The translations under genes and the position numbers were made by a program. From Aliiroseovarius sp. F20344 (lineage in GTDB: Bacteria; Pseudomonadota; Alphaproteobacteria; Rhodobacterales; Rhodobacteraceae), in the NCBI RefSeq assembly GCF_023016155.1, contig NZ_JALKBG010000009.1:18501-82500 (forward strand): a stretch of 64,000 nucleotides of DNA, written 5' to 3'. Position 1 is the first letter of the stretch. Each line of letters begins with the position of its first letter. Shown here piece after piece: positions 38,706-47,021 of this stretch. The notes under the pieces are model-generated. The model worked only from the letters and a program-made list of their open reading frames with translations. It was not told the DNA's origin and made no database searches.

Positions 38706-39380
38706 CTATCCATCATGTGAGGTAGGCAGTTCTGCAATGACGGTTTCGCCCGCCACCATGGTTTGGCCAATACTGACCAGCGGTTCCACGTTTGGGGGCA
38801 AGTAAACGTCCAGACGAGATCCAAACCGGATCAAGCCAAAACGCTCTCCTGTTTGCATTTGTGTGCCCGGCTTGATGAAGCAAACGATGCGGCGTGCAAC
38901 CAACCCTGCAATCTGGACAACTGCCAGGTCTTGGCCGTCTGGCAAGCGAATACATAGGCTGTTGCGTTCATTGTCGACGCTGGCTTTGTCCAGAGACGCG
39001 TTCAAGAATTTGCCAGGGCGATAGGCAATAGCTGTGACTTCGCCCGCAATCGGAGTGCGATTCACGTGGCAATTGAAAACGCTCATAAACACACTGACAC
39101 GCGTAAGCGGTGTATCCGCCATGCCAAGCTCTTTTGGGGGAACTGCTGGTTCTATCAGGGACACAATGCCATCAGCCGGGCTGACGATTAGCCCCGGACG
39201 TGATGGGGTTATCCGTTCGGGATCGCGGAAGAAGTAGTAGCACCAAATCGTGAGCCCCACGCCTATCCACCCTAGGAAGGGCCAGATCAGGAACAGAACG
39301 AACGTGACCGCAGCAAAGATCGCGACAAACTTAATGCCCTCACGGTGCATCGGCTTAATAAACGTACCCAGTAGATGCAT
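38706..39380 (-). CDS. psd: Phosphatidylserine decarboxylase proenzyme
   Basis: Makes phosphatidylethanolamine from phosphatidylserine. The proenzyme of 224 residues is the short, archaeal/alphaproteobacterial form (Psd-A). It has an N-terminal membrane hairpin ([24 protein letters not shown]), [25 protein letters not shown] and the self-cleavage region [14 protein letters not shown], where the Gly-Ser bond is cut and the Ser becomes the pyruvoyl group. First gene of psd-pssA-pmtA. Confidence 0.95.
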   Translation of the reverse strand: MHLLGTFIKPMHREGIKFVAIFAAVTFVLFLIWPFLGWIGVGLTIWCYYFFRDPERITPSRPGLIVSPADGIVSLIEPAVPPKELGMADTPLTRVSVFMSVFNCHVNRTPIAGEVTAIAYRPGKFLNASLDKASVDNERNSLCIRLPDGQDLAVVQIAGLVARRIVCFIKPGTQMQTGERFGLIRFGSRLDVYLPPNVEPLVSIGQTMVAGETVIAELPTSHDG

Positions 39381-39543
39381 GGCGGCCTTCCCCAGCGGTA
39401 ATTAAGAACCACTTTCAATAAGCCGGTTAGGCCAGAGTGCAAGGATATTCTCGGACACTGGCAGTATACCGCATCTTTACGGGCGGTTGTGGATCTTAAC
39501 GCCGGAACTGTGCGCATGCATAAAATGAAGCTCCAGAAACGAA

Positions 39544-39571
39544 GAAGCCGCAAGGTTTCCCTTGCGGCTTC
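39544..39571 (-). terminator. Terminator after rplT
   Basis: GAAGCCGCAAGG (39544-39555) pairs perfectly with CCTTGCGGCTTC (39560-39571) with a 4-nt loop, 23 bp after the rplT stop, followed on the minus strand by TTCGTTTC. Confidence 0.85.
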
Positions 39572-39594
39572 CGAATTACGTGCTGTTGGCGGAC

Positions 39595-39960
39595 TTAAGC
39601 AGCCAGAGCAGCTTGTGCTTTTTCAACGATCGCGCCGAATGCATCAGGCTCGTGTACAGCCAGATCGGCCAGAACCTTACGGTCCACTTCAACACCAGCC
39701 AGGTTCAGGCCGTTGATGAAGCGCGAATATGTCAGGCTTTCGTCATGCGAGCGAACAGCAGCGTTGATACGCTGGATCCACAGCGCGCGGAACTGACGCT
39801 TGCGGTTCTTGCGGTCGCGGGTTGCATATTGGTTCGCCTTGTCGACGGCTTGGCGCGCTACCTTGAAGGTATTCTTGCGGCGACCGTAATAGCCTTTGGC
39901 GGCCTTGACGACTTTCTTGTGACGGGCGTGGGTTGTGGTTCCACCTTTAACGCGGGACAT
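39595..39960 (-). CDS. rplT: 50S ribosomal protein L20
   Basis: Early-assembly protein of the large ribosomal subunit; in other bacteria it also represses its own operon. The 121-residue product begins [19 protein letters not shown] and contains [36 protein letters not shown] and the C-terminal [15 protein letters not shown]. It follows rpmI after 14 bp and is followed by a terminator. infC, often upstream in the same operon, is not in the window. Confidence 0.98.
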   Translation of the reverse strand: MSRVKGGTTTHARHKKVVKAAKGYYGRRKNTFKVARQAVDKANQYATRDRKNRKRQFRALWIQRINAAVRSHDESLTYSRFINGLNLAGVEVDRKVLADLAVHEPDAFGAIVEKAQAALAA

Positions 39961-39974
39961 ATCAGTATCTCCTC

Positions 39975-40175
39975 TTAGCGGTCGTAGGGCATGTAGCCCT
40001 TGACGATCTTAGCGTCGGGGGCGGACAGAGCGGACGTACCGCGTGCGTTACGGATGAATTTCTTCGTCCGTTTGATCATTCCGTGCTGTTTACCAGCCTG
40101 GGCTCCGATGACCTTGCCGGTCGCGGAAACCTTGAAGCGCTTCTTGGCGCTCGATTTGGTCTTCATCTTGGGCAT
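39975..40175 (-). CDS. rpmI: 50S ribosomal protein L35
   Basis: Small basic protein of 66 residues: [20 protein letters not shown], then [18 protein letters not shown] and a C-terminal KGYMPYDR. The ATG at 40175 follows GGAG; the 14-codon extension to 40217 was rejected. Directly upstream of rplT, as in nearly all bacteria. Confidence 0.97.
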   Translation of the reverse strand: MPKMKTKSSAKKRFKVSATGKVIGAQAGKQHGMIKRTKKFIRNARGTSALSAPDAKIVKGYMPYDR

Positions 40176-40307
40176 TTTCGTCTCCAAACAAAGGTTACGT
40201 TGATGCACGGTGGGCATGCCACATTAGCCCACGCGCACATGAAGTTGGCCGTATAGGGCCAGATTGCGCGACTCGCAAGCATTTTTTAGCTTCTGAAATC
40301 GTTTCGA

Positions 40308-40544
40308 TTAGGCTTGAAAATAAGCCATCCAGCGTGTGACGACCGTATCGATGACCTGCGGGATGGTTTCGATACTATAACCGTTCGGCTTGCCGCCTAG
40401 GGCGATGGCAATCAATCCACCACCAATCAGCAGCATAATCGCGGGAACACGCGGCGCATCGCCACGGCGAAAGGCGCCTACGATGGCTGGCAATGACAGA
40501 ACCAGTATTATTAGCCCGACAACAAAATATGTGTCATAGGTCAT
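40308..40544 (-). CDS. Small two-helix membrane protein of unknown function
   Basis: A 78-residue protein with two hydrophobic helices (TYFVVGLIILVLSLPAIVGAF and PAIMLLIGGGLIAIALGG) joined by a short basic loop, and a C-terminal tail ending VVTRWMAYFQA. A strong GGTGGAGG lies before the ATG, which supports translation. It is the first gene downstream of pyruvate kinase on the same strand (60 bp gap). Family not recognised. Confidence 0.75.
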   Translation of the reverse strand: MTYDTYFVVGLIILVLSLPAIVGAFRRGDAPRVPAIMLLIGGGLIAIALGGKPNGYSIETIPQVIDTVVTRWMAYFQA

Positions 40545-40604
40545 GATCTTGCCTCCACCGAAAACTGAATTCGTGTTCTATGCAGACAGTATAACCCATT
40601 TGCT

Positions 40605-42044
40605 TCAGGTTGCGTAGATCAGACTTTCATCACAGGGCGCGACGCGCAGAATGTTGGTTGTTCCGGGTACGTTGAAGGGAACACCCGCCGTCACAACGAT
40701 CTGATCTGTCTCATCCGCAAAGCCAGAACTTCTGGCCGCGCGCGCAGCAGACACAACTGCTGCCTTAAACCGTTCCACCACAGAAGCCGTAACAAAACAG
40801 TTGGTGCCCCAAGACAAGCAAAGGCGGCGCGCAGTGCCGCGCAGAGGTGTCAGCGCGATGATGGGAACACGCGGGCGTTCACGCGCAGTCAAAAGCGCAG
40901 TTGTCCCGGATTGCGTAAAGCAACAGATCGCCTTGATGTCTGTGGTTTCCGCAATCTCACGCGCCGCAGCGACAATTGCATCATTCACACCACTTCGGCT
41001 GGCAACACGGGAGGCTTCGACTTGCTCGCGATAGGTGTCGTCATTTTCGACCTCAATTGCCACGGCGTTCATCGTGGAGACTGCCTCAACTGGATATTGC
41101 CCAGCAGCACTTTCAGCAGACAGCATAACCGCATCCGTGCCGTCGTAGATGGCATTCGCCACGTCAGAAACCTCAGCCCGCGTTGGCATGGGGCTTTCAA
41201 TCATGCTTTCCAACATTTGTGTCGCGACGATCACCGGCTTACCTGCCCTGCGGCAGGAATTGATCAAGCGCTTCTGGATCGGCGGAACTGCATGAACCGG
41301 CAGTTCTACACCAAGGTCACCCCGAGCCACCATGATACCGTCCGAAACCTTCAGGATTTCATCAAACGCATGTACAGCCGCAGGCTTCTCAATCTTTGAC
41401 AGAACCGCTGCTCGGCCATGCGCCAGCTCGCGCGCTTCCTCGACATCTTCGGCGCGCTGAACAAAGCTAAGCGCCAGCCAGTCCACTCCTAGTTGGCAAG
41501 CAAACTCAAGATCCGCACGGTCCTTGTCTGAAAGCGCTGCCAGCGGAAGCACAACATCAGGGACATTCACACCCTTTCGGTCTGAAATGGTGCCACCAAC
41601 TTCGACAACGCAATCTGCGAAATCTGGACCACAATCCTTAACTTTCAAGCGCAACTTGCCGTCGTTCACCAACAAAGTCGATCCGGGTTCCAGCGCAGCA
41701 AAAATCTCGGGGTGAGGAAGGCAAACGCGGTGCCCTTCGCCCGGCGCTTCATCCAGATCAAAGCGGAACTCGTGCCCTTCTTCGATGTCAGCGGCACCCG
41801 CCGCGAACACACCGCAGCGCAACTTCGGCCCCTGAAGGTCGGCCAAGATCGCAATCGGACGATCCAAATCCTTTTCCACCTTGCGCACCAAGGCATGGCG
41901 CGCACGCTGCTCGTCATGGGTGCCGTGGGACATATTCATCCGAAACACATCGGCGCCAGCCTCGAACAACGCTCTGATCATATCGTAGTCGTTTGACGAG
42001 GGTCCAAGGGTTGCGACGATCTTGACATTACGATGGCGTCTCAC
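40605..42044 (-). CDS. pyk: Pyruvate kinase
   Basis: Final glycolytic enzyme, converting phosphoenolpyruvate and ADP to pyruvate and ATP. The 479-residue product has RNVKIVATLGPSSND, the substrate loop VFRMNMSHG, the active-site ILSKIEKP-type segment (here AVLSKIEKPAAV), VARGDLGVELP and KPVIVATQMLESM. The usual N-terminal leader is reduced to MRRHR. The GTG at 42044 has an AGAGG Shine-Dalgarno; the 47-codon upstream extension was rejected because it exceeds the family length. Divergent from the N-formylglutamate amidohydrolase gene. Confidence 0.95.
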   Translation of the reverse strand: MRRHRNVKIVATLGPSSNDYDMIRALFEAGADVFRMNMSHGTHDEQRARHALVRKVEKDLDRPIAILADLQGPKLRCGVFAAGAADIEEGHEFRFDLDEAPGEGHRVCLPHPEIFAALEPGSTLLVNDGKLRLKVKDCGPDFADCVVEVGGTISDRKGVNVPDVVLPLAALSDKDRADLEFACQLGVDWLALSFVQRAEDVEEARELAHGRAAVLSKIEKPAAVHAFDEILKVSDGIMVARGDLGVELPVHAVPPIQKRLINSCRRAGKPVIVATQMLESMIESPMPTRAEVSDVANAIYDGTDAVMLSAESAAGQYPVEAVSTMNAVAIEVENDDTYREQVEASRVASRSGVNDAIVAAAREIAETTDIKAICCFTQSGTTALLTARERPRVPIIALTPLRGTARRLCLSWGTNCFVTASVVERFKAAVVSAARAARSSGFADETDQIVVTAGVPFNVPGTTNILRVAPCDESLIYAT

Positions 42045-42174
42045 GGCGCACCTCTCTTTCATTTTGGTCTTATGCGGGGTCGAAAGACCTATGCCGCAAA
42101 ATGTTAGCGCTGACAACTGGCGCTTGCCTTCAACGTCGCATAAAGGAGAACTGAAACAGAAAAACAACGCCAAA

Positions 42175-42915
42175 ATGACATACACACCCTTTCACATATA
42201 TGGCCAAGAAAGGCCCGCACGCTGGTTGATCACATGCGACCATGCCGCCAATACCGTTCCTTCTTGCGTAGGCGGCGGCGATCTGGGCATTGCGCCCGAT
42301 GATATGAACCGGCACATCGCTTATGACGTCGGTGCGGCCGGCGTCTCTACCCATTTGGCCGATCTGCTGGATGCCCCCGCGATCCTGTCTAACTTCTCGC
42401 GTCTGGTGATCGACCCGAATCGCGGTGAAGACGACCCAACCTTGTTGATGAGGCTTTATGACGGAACAATCATCCCGGCAAACCGGCACGCCGACAAAGC
42501 AGAAAAAGCACGCAGGCTTGATGCCTTCCACCGCCCCTATCACGATGCGCTTGCCCAGCTAGCTGCCCGCCAAGACAACACAGTAATCGTTGCGATGCAT
42601 TCCTATACACCGCAACTGAACGGTCGCGACCCGCGCCCATGGCACATCGCAATCCTGCACGAGAAAGACAGCCGCATCGCGACGCCGCTGATCGAACGGC
42701 TCGAAGAAGAATCCGACCTTTGCGTTGGCGAGAACGAGCCCTATGGCGGCCATCTGGACGGCGATTCAATCGACCGCCATGCGGTCGTGCAGGAACGCCC
42801 GAATGTTCTGATCGAGATCCGCAATGACCTGATTGAGACCGAGGAACAGCAACGCGCATGGGCCGAACGGCTTGCGCCGATACTGACCGAGGTTCTGGCA
42901 AAAAGCGGGCTTTAG
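42175..42915 (+). CDS. N-formylglutamate amidohydrolase family protein
   Basis: Zinc hydrolase expected to split N-formyl-L-glutamate into formate and glutamate. The 246-residue product has the family segments WLITCDHAANTVPS, HIAYDVGAAGVSTHLAD, RLVIDPNRGEDDPTL and VAMHSYTPQLNGRDPRPWH. No histidine-degradation genes are next to it, so a role in histidine catabolism is not supported by context. The ATG at 42175 lacks a close Shine-Dalgarno; an AAAGGAG lies 27 bases upstream, leaving the exact start uncertain. Confidence 0.87.
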   Translation: MTYTPFHIYGQERPARWLITCDHAANTVPSCVGGGDLGIAPDDMNRHIAYDVGAAGVSTHLADLLDAPAILSNFSRLVIDPNRGEDDPTLLMRLYDGTIIPANRHADKAEKARRLDAFHRPYHDALAQLAARQDNTVIVAMHSYTPQLNGRDPRPWHIAILHEKDSRIATPLIERLEEESDLCVGENEPYGGHLDGDSIDRHAVVQERPNVLIEIRNDLIETEEQQRAWAERLAPILTEVLAKSGL

Positions 42916-43013
42916 AAAGCACCGCTTAGGCTGCAATTTCGCACGACCCTTCCTTGCCTCACTAAGCACCGATCCCCATATATCAGGTAGGTTTCTAGGA
43001 AAGGAGACCCGCT

Positions 43014-43253
43014 ATGACCATTGATCAACTGACTTCGTTTTTTGGCTGGATGTCTGTTCTAAGCATCGCGTTTCTGCTTGTCGCCACCATCGGACTTATC
43101 GTCCTGCGCCCCGTGGCCGTCCGGCTGCATTCTTCGCTGTTTTCGCTCAGCGAAGACGCACTGAACAGCGCGTATTTCAACTATCTGGCCAACCTGAAGA
43201 TACTCACGCTGATCTTCTGTGTGGCCCCATGGCTTGCGTTGAAATTAATGTAA
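43014..43253 (+). CDS. Small membrane protein, DUF6868-like
   Basis: A 79-residue protein with an N-terminal hydrophobic helix (FFGWMSVLSIAFLLVATIGLIVL), an amphipathic middle containing SLFSLSEDALNSAYFNYLANLKIL and a second helix ending in WLALKLM. It resembles the short DUF6868 membrane proteins found in marine proteobacteria; the assignment is from memory of the pattern. The ATG follows AGGAGA. Function unknown. Confidence 0.7.
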   Translation: MTIDQLTSFFGWMSVLSIAFLLVATIGLIVLRPVAVRLHSSLFSLSEDALNSAYFNYLANLKILTLIFCVAPWLALKLM

Positions 43254-43261
43254 CGCTCTCC

Positions 43262-43286
43262 GCGCCCGGTTGACCTTACCGGGCGC
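43262..43286 (+). terminator. Perfect GC-rich hairpin between the small membrane protein and DUF1244
   Basis: GCGCCCGGT (43262-43270) pairs with ACCGGGCGC (43278-43286) around a 7-nt loop. No T-run follows, so it may be an RNA stability element or attenuator rather than a full terminator. Confidence 0.5.
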
Positions 43287-43329
43287 AACCGTTCCAATGC
43301 GCAGACCTGCCAACCAACCGGAGCCCATC

Positions 43330-43644
43330 ATGGACGACCAAACCCGCATCGAGATCGAAGCCGCCGCCTTTCGCCGCCTGCAAAAGCACCTGATGGAAGA
43401 CCGCACCGATGCACAGAACATCGACATGATGAATCTGGCGGGCTTTTGCCGCAACTGCCTTGCCCGCTGGTATCAAGAAGCCGCCAATGAACGCGGTATC
43501 GAGATGAGCAAAGACGAAGGCCGCGAGGCTTTCTATGGCATGACTATGGCCGAGTGGAAGGCGAACTATCAAACCGAAGCCAGCCCAGAAAAGCAGGCCG
43601 AGTTCGAGGTAGCATTCAAAGAAAACGTGACGGACAAGCAATAA
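43330..43644 (+). CDS. DUF1244 domain-containing protein
   Basis: A 104-residue conserved proteobacterial protein of unknown function. The family core is present: AAAFRRLQKHLMEDRTDAQN, DMMNLAGFCRNCLARWY (two conserved Cys) and REAFYGMTMAEWKANYQTEAS. The ATG at 43330 is the family start; an upstream GTG extension was rejected. Immediately after its TAA comes a 15-copy hexamer repeat in the same reading frame. Confidence 0.85.
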   Translation: MDDQTRIEIEAAAFRRLQKHLMEDRTDAQNIDMMNLAGFCRNCLARWYQEAANERGIEMSKDEGREAFYGMTMAEWKANYQTEASPEKQAEFEVAFKENVTDKQ

Positions 43645-43650
43645 GCCTTT

Positions 43651-43743
<93 letters not shown>

Positions 43744-43839
43744 ATTTTCGACCAGAAGCTGCACCACAATAGCTCTATCGCCTTTCTCCTCTGCAAGTGC
43801 TATGCTGCACTGCAGAAAGAGCACTTGGAGGCTTTAAAC

Positions 43840-44505
43840 ATGGGCGGTCGGATCATCTGCGTGGCGCAGCAGAAAGGTGGCGCGGGCAAGACAACGCTCG
43901 TCTCCAACCTGGCAATCGCGTTCTTGTCACAGGGCAAAAGTGTTGCCCTTCTGGATACGGATCCCCAAGGCAGTCTTAGTAAGTGGCTGGATATTCGTGA
44001 AGAATCGCTGGGCGAAGATGAAAACCTCAGGTTCGCGACTGCGACCGCCTATGGGATTTCGCGTGCCATTCGGGGTCACATCAAGGACGCCGATGTCATC
44101 TTGATTGATACGCCGCCAAAAGCCGACAGCGATGTACGTTGGGTTCTGGCTGAGTCGGACCTGGTGCTGGTACCTGTTTCGGCCAGCAAGGCCGATGTCT
44201 GGGCAACCAATGATGTTTTGGACTTGGCAGACCGGGCTGGAAAACCAACGAATGTCGTCATGAATCGCACGCGCAATGGTACGCGTGTTGGTGAACAAGT
44301 GGCCAATGCGGTCGCCGAGCTTGGAACAAAGCCGCTGCAGTCATCCCTGACCAACAGGGTGATCTATGCCGAAGCGCTGGGTCGCGGCTTGGGTGTGATT
44401 GAGGCGAAACGGTCCGGCCCAGCAGCGGACGAAGTACGCGCGCTTGCTGACGAAGTGGCTACAGTCCTAAAGCTGGACTCCAGCGCCACACCTGAACTGG
44501 CTTAA
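43840..44505 (+). CDS. ParA-family ATPase, orphan
   Basis: Deviant-Walker ATPase of 221 residues related to plasmid/chromosome partition and protein-positioning ATPases. It has the ParA P-loop QQKGGAGKTTL with the signature Lys, Walker A' region VALLDTDPQGSLSKW and Walker B DVILIDTPPKAD. No ParB, chemotaxis gene or other cargo is adjacent, so it is an orphan that may position an unknown complex. The ATG at 43840 follows GGAGG at eight bases; an upstream TTG was rejected. The (AGCGAC)15 tract lies 97 bp upstream. Confidence 0.9.
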   Translation: MGGRIICVAQQKGGAGKTTLVSNLAIAFLSQGKSVALLDTDPQGSLSKWLDIREESLGEDENLRFATATAYGISRAIRGHIKDADVILIDTPPKADSDVRWVLAESDLVLVPVSASKADVWATNDVLDLADRAGKPTNVVMNRTRNGTRVGEQVANAVAELGTKPLQSSLTNRVIYAEALGRGLGVIEAKRSGPAADEVRALADEVATVLKLDSSATPELA

Positions 44506-44527
44506 TACTGCGCCATTCCTCAACAAA

Positions 44528-44553
44528 AAAGGGGCCGCGACAGCAGCCCCTTT
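44528..44553. terminator. Bidirectional terminator between ParA and the aminotransferase
   Basis: AAAGGGGC (44528-44535) pairs with GCCCCTTT (44546-44553). On the minus strand it runs into six T residues, serving the aminotransferase gene; ParA ends 22 bp before it. Confidence 0.85.
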
Positions 44554-44574
44554 CGGTGTTCATCACCTTCTGAC

Positions 44575-45429
44575 TTAGACAGCCTTCTTCAGGCTCTCAT
44601 CCAGATAAATCTCGCGCAGGCGCAAGGCCACCTTGCCTGGTGCGCCGTCGCCCAGCGCTTGGCCGTCGATTTCCACTACCGGCATCACGAAGGCCGAGGC
44701 TGAGGTGAAGAACGCCTCGTCCGCATTCTGCGCTTCTTCGATTGTGAAGTTGCGTTCTTCGATTTCCATCTGGGCTTCTTCGGCGAAACGCAGAACCGCA
44801 GCACGGGTGATCCCGTGCAGAATGTCGTTGGACAGACCGCGCGTGATGATCTTGCCGTCTTTCACGATGTAGACGTTGTTCGAGGTCCCCTCGGTCACGA
44901 AGCCATCTTCGATCAGCCACGCATCGTCGGCACCAGCCGCCTTGGCCATCATCTTGCCCATCGACGGATAGAGCAGCTGAACCGTTTTGATGTCGCGACG
45001 ACCCCAGCGGATGTCTTCGATCGAGATCACTTTCATCGGCTTCACAGTCGCGGCCAGGCCTGGTTTATTCTGAGTGAACAAAACAACAGTCGGCTTCACC
45101 TTGTCAGGATCCGGGAAGACAAAGTCACGGTCGCTATCCGCGCCGCGCGAGATCTGCAGATAGACCAGACCCTCGTCGATTTCGTTCACACGCACCAGTT
45201 CGCGGTGGACTTCCAGCAGATCCTCATTCGAGATCGGGTTCTCCATCCCCAGTTCGTTCAACGAACGCGCCAGACGCACGGCGTGACCTTCGAAATCAAT
45301 CAGCTTTCCGTCCAGCACGCTGGTCACCTCGTACACCGCATCCGCAAACAGGAAACCACGGTCAAAGATCGAGACGCTGGCTTCGGTCTCGGGCAGGTAT
45401 TCTCCGTTCACGTAAACGGTGCGGGTCAT
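44575..45429 (-). CDS. Class IV PLP aminotransferase, D-amino acid aminotransferase type
   Basis: Transaminase of fold type IV, 284 residues, in the D-amino acid aminotransferase branch. Motifs include VYVNGEYLPETEASVSIFDRGFLFADAVYE at the start (stretch about residues 5-34), the PLP-binding Lys in RDIKTVQLLYP (about residue 145), DDAWLIEDGFVTEGTSNN and ILHGITRAAVL. Branched-chain and D-amino acid enzymes are hard to separate by motif. The nearby DgcA/DgcN genes for D-glutamate favour a D-amino acid role. The ATG at 45429 follows AAGGAGA. Confidence 0.88.
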   Translation of the reverse strand: MTRTVYVNGEYLPETEASVSIFDRGFLFADAVYEVTSVLDGKLIDFEGHAVRLARSLNELGMENPISNEDLLEVHRELVRVNEIDEGLVYLQISRGADSDRDFVFPDPDKVKPTVVLFTQNKPGLAATVKPMKVISIEDIRWGRRDIKTVQLLYPSMGKMMAKAAGADDAWLIEDGFVTEGTSNNVYIVKDGKIITRGLSNDILHGITRAAVLRFAEEAQMEIEERNFTIEEAQNADEAFFTSASAFVMPVVEIDGQALGDGAPGKVALRLREIYLDESLKKAV

Positions 45430-45531
45430 GTCAGGTCTCCTTCATGTGACGCTGCGAGCCATTTGACCCGCGCGGCATTTCCTGTTTGGGGTGTTGATAC
45501 AAATACCGACGCCAGAGTCAAAGGAAACCCC

Positions 45532-45981
45532 ATGCCCAGCGCCACGCAATCCGCCGCCATCATGTTGACCGCCGGGATTGGCATTCCAGTTCTGGCCGCG
45601 CTGAACGCCGCTTTGGGCCAGCGCATGGGGTCGCCGATTGCGGCGGGGTTGATCTTGTTCGTGGTGGCGTTCCTGACCACTGGCGTCGTGTTCTTGATGT
45701 CCGGCGCATCGCTGAAAGGCGCGGTGGGGTCTCCCCCGCACCTGTTCTTCGCTGGCTGCCTTGTGGCCTTTTACGTCCTGACCATCACATGGGTTGCGCC
45801 CAGCTTTGGCGTTGGCAACGCGGTGTTCTTCGTGCTGATCGGCCAATTGATTGCCGCCGCCGCCATCGACCATTTCGGGCTTTTCGGCGCGAATGTCACG
45901 CCCCTGACCTTCTGGCGCATAGCCGGGATCACGGTGATGGGCGTGGGCGTCTTTCTGACCCAGATTGCAGGGCGCGGCTGA
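45532..45981 (+). CDS. YdcZ/DUF606-type DMT family transporter
   Basis: Small membrane protein of 149 residues with about five hydrophobic segments, matching the DUF606 half-size relatives of drug/metabolite transporters (AGIGIPVLAALNAALGQRMGSP; GVGNAVFFVLIGQLIAAAAIDHFG). It may function as a dimer. The ATG at 45532 follows AAAGGAA. It is divergent from the aminotransferase and converges on dgcA with two bases between stops. Substrate unknown. Confidence 0.85.
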   Translation: MPSATQSAAIMLTAGIGIPVLAALNAALGQRMGSPIAAGLILFVVAFLTTGVVFLMSGASLKGAVGSPPHLFFAGCLVAFYVLTITWVAPSFGVGNAVFFVLIGQLIAAAAIDHFGLFGANVTPLTFWRIAGITVMGVGVFLTQIAGRG

Positions 45982-45983
45982 CA

Positions 45984-46949
45984 TCAGCCCCAAAGGGCCG
46001 CAACGGGCGGGTGCACGCCCGCATCATCGAACAGAAGCGGAGTCTCGCGATCCTCGGCCAGCAGCAGCGGCCCATCCAGATCAGTAACCATCGCGCCTTG
46101 CGCAACCAGCGTGGCGGGTGCCATCGCAAGCGACGAACCAACCATACAGCCGACCATTACCTGATAACCCTCGGCCAAAGCGGCCTCGCGCAGGGCCAGC
46201 GCCTCGGTCAGACCGCCAGTCTTGTCCAGCTTGATGTTCACCACATCATACTTGCCTTTGAGCTTGGGCAAGCTGGCGCGGTCATGGCAGCTTTCATCTG
46301 CACAGACAGGCACCGGACGCTCCATCCCGATCAGCGCATCATCTTCGCCCGCGGGCAAAGGCTGCTCGACCAGATCGACACCAAGACGCACCAAATGTGG
46401 CGCAAGATCGGCATAAACCTCGGCCGACCAGCCTTCGTTTGCATCCACGATGATGCGCGAGGTGGGCGCACCGGCGCGCACCGCTTCAAGCCGAGGCATG
46501 TCGTCCGGCGTACCAAGTTTAATCTTCAGCAGCGGACGGAAGGCGTTCTTCGCGGCCTGCGTCTGCATCTCGGCAGGTTCGGCAAGCGACAAGGTGTATG
46601 CAGTAATCTCTGGCCCCGGCGCAGTCAAACCGGCCAGCTCCCATGCGCGTTTACCCGCACGCTTGGCTTCCAGATCCCATAGCGCACAATCCACAGCGTT
46701 CCGTGCAGCCCCTGCAGGCAATAGATCATACAGCGCCGCCCGGGTGATATCCTCAGGCAGGCCCATGATCTCGTTCGTTACGCTTTCCAGCGTTTCGTCA
46801 TAGCGCGCATAGGGCACGCATTCGCCCCAGCCCGCATGATCGCCATCCTGAACCCGAACTGTTAGAACTTTCGCCTCGGTCCGCGACCCGCGCGAGATGG
46901 TGAACACCTGTGCCAGTTTGAACACGTCCGGAGTGACTGAGATTTCCAC
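45984..46949 (-). CDS. dgcA: Enolase-superfamily epimerase, N-acetyl-D-glutamate racemase DgcA type
   Basis: Member of the muconate-lactonising-enzyme subgroup annotated as dipeptide epimerase or DgcA. In the D-glutamate pathway of marine Proteobacteria, DgcA converts N-acetyl-D-glutamate to the L form. The 321-residue product shows the catalytic Lys pair in LLKIKLG (K-x-K, about residue 149), metal ligands Asp in IIVDANEGW, Glu in DLVEQPLP and Asp in CADESC, and the opposite Lys in VNIKLDKTGG. The call as DgcA rather than a dipeptide epimerase depends on the adjacent dgcN. Confidence 0.87.
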   Translation of the reverse strand: MEISVTPDVFKLAQVFTISRGSRTEAKVLTVRVQDGDHAGWGECVPYARYDETLESVTNEIMGLPEDITRAALYDLLPAGAARNAVDCALWDLEAKRAGKRAWELAGLTAPGPEITAYTLSLAEPAEMQTQAAKNAFRPLLKIKLGTPDDMPRLEAVRAGAPTSRIIVDANEGWSAEVYADLAPHLVRLGVDLVEQPLPAGEDDALIGMERPVPVCADESCHDRASLPKLKGKYDVVNIKLDKTGGLTEALALREAALAEGYQVMVGCMVGSSLAMAPATLVAQGAMVTDLDGPLLLAEDRETPLLFDDAGVHPPVAALWG

Positions 46950-46980
46950 GCGCTTGCCCTCATTTTCTTGTCAGAAATAT

Positions 46981-47006
46981 CCCGGGGGTCCGGGGGCTTG
47001 CCCCCG
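46981..47006. repeat. GC-rich palindromic element between dgcN and dgcA
   Basis: CGGGGG (46991-46996) and CCCCCG (47001-47006) form a tight hairpin, preceded by a second G-rich block CCCGGGGGTC. The form resembles short dispersed intergenic palindromes that I associate with Rhodobacteraceae genomes. It could also stabilise or attenuate the dgcN-dgcA message. Confidence 0.45.
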
Positions 47007-47021
47007 ATCCACCCTAACAGC

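Noticed and set aside
44815..45531. Long N-terminal extension of the YdcZ-type transporter
   Set aside because: It is antisense to the aminotransferase gene, and a good ribosome binding site precedes the ATG at 45532.
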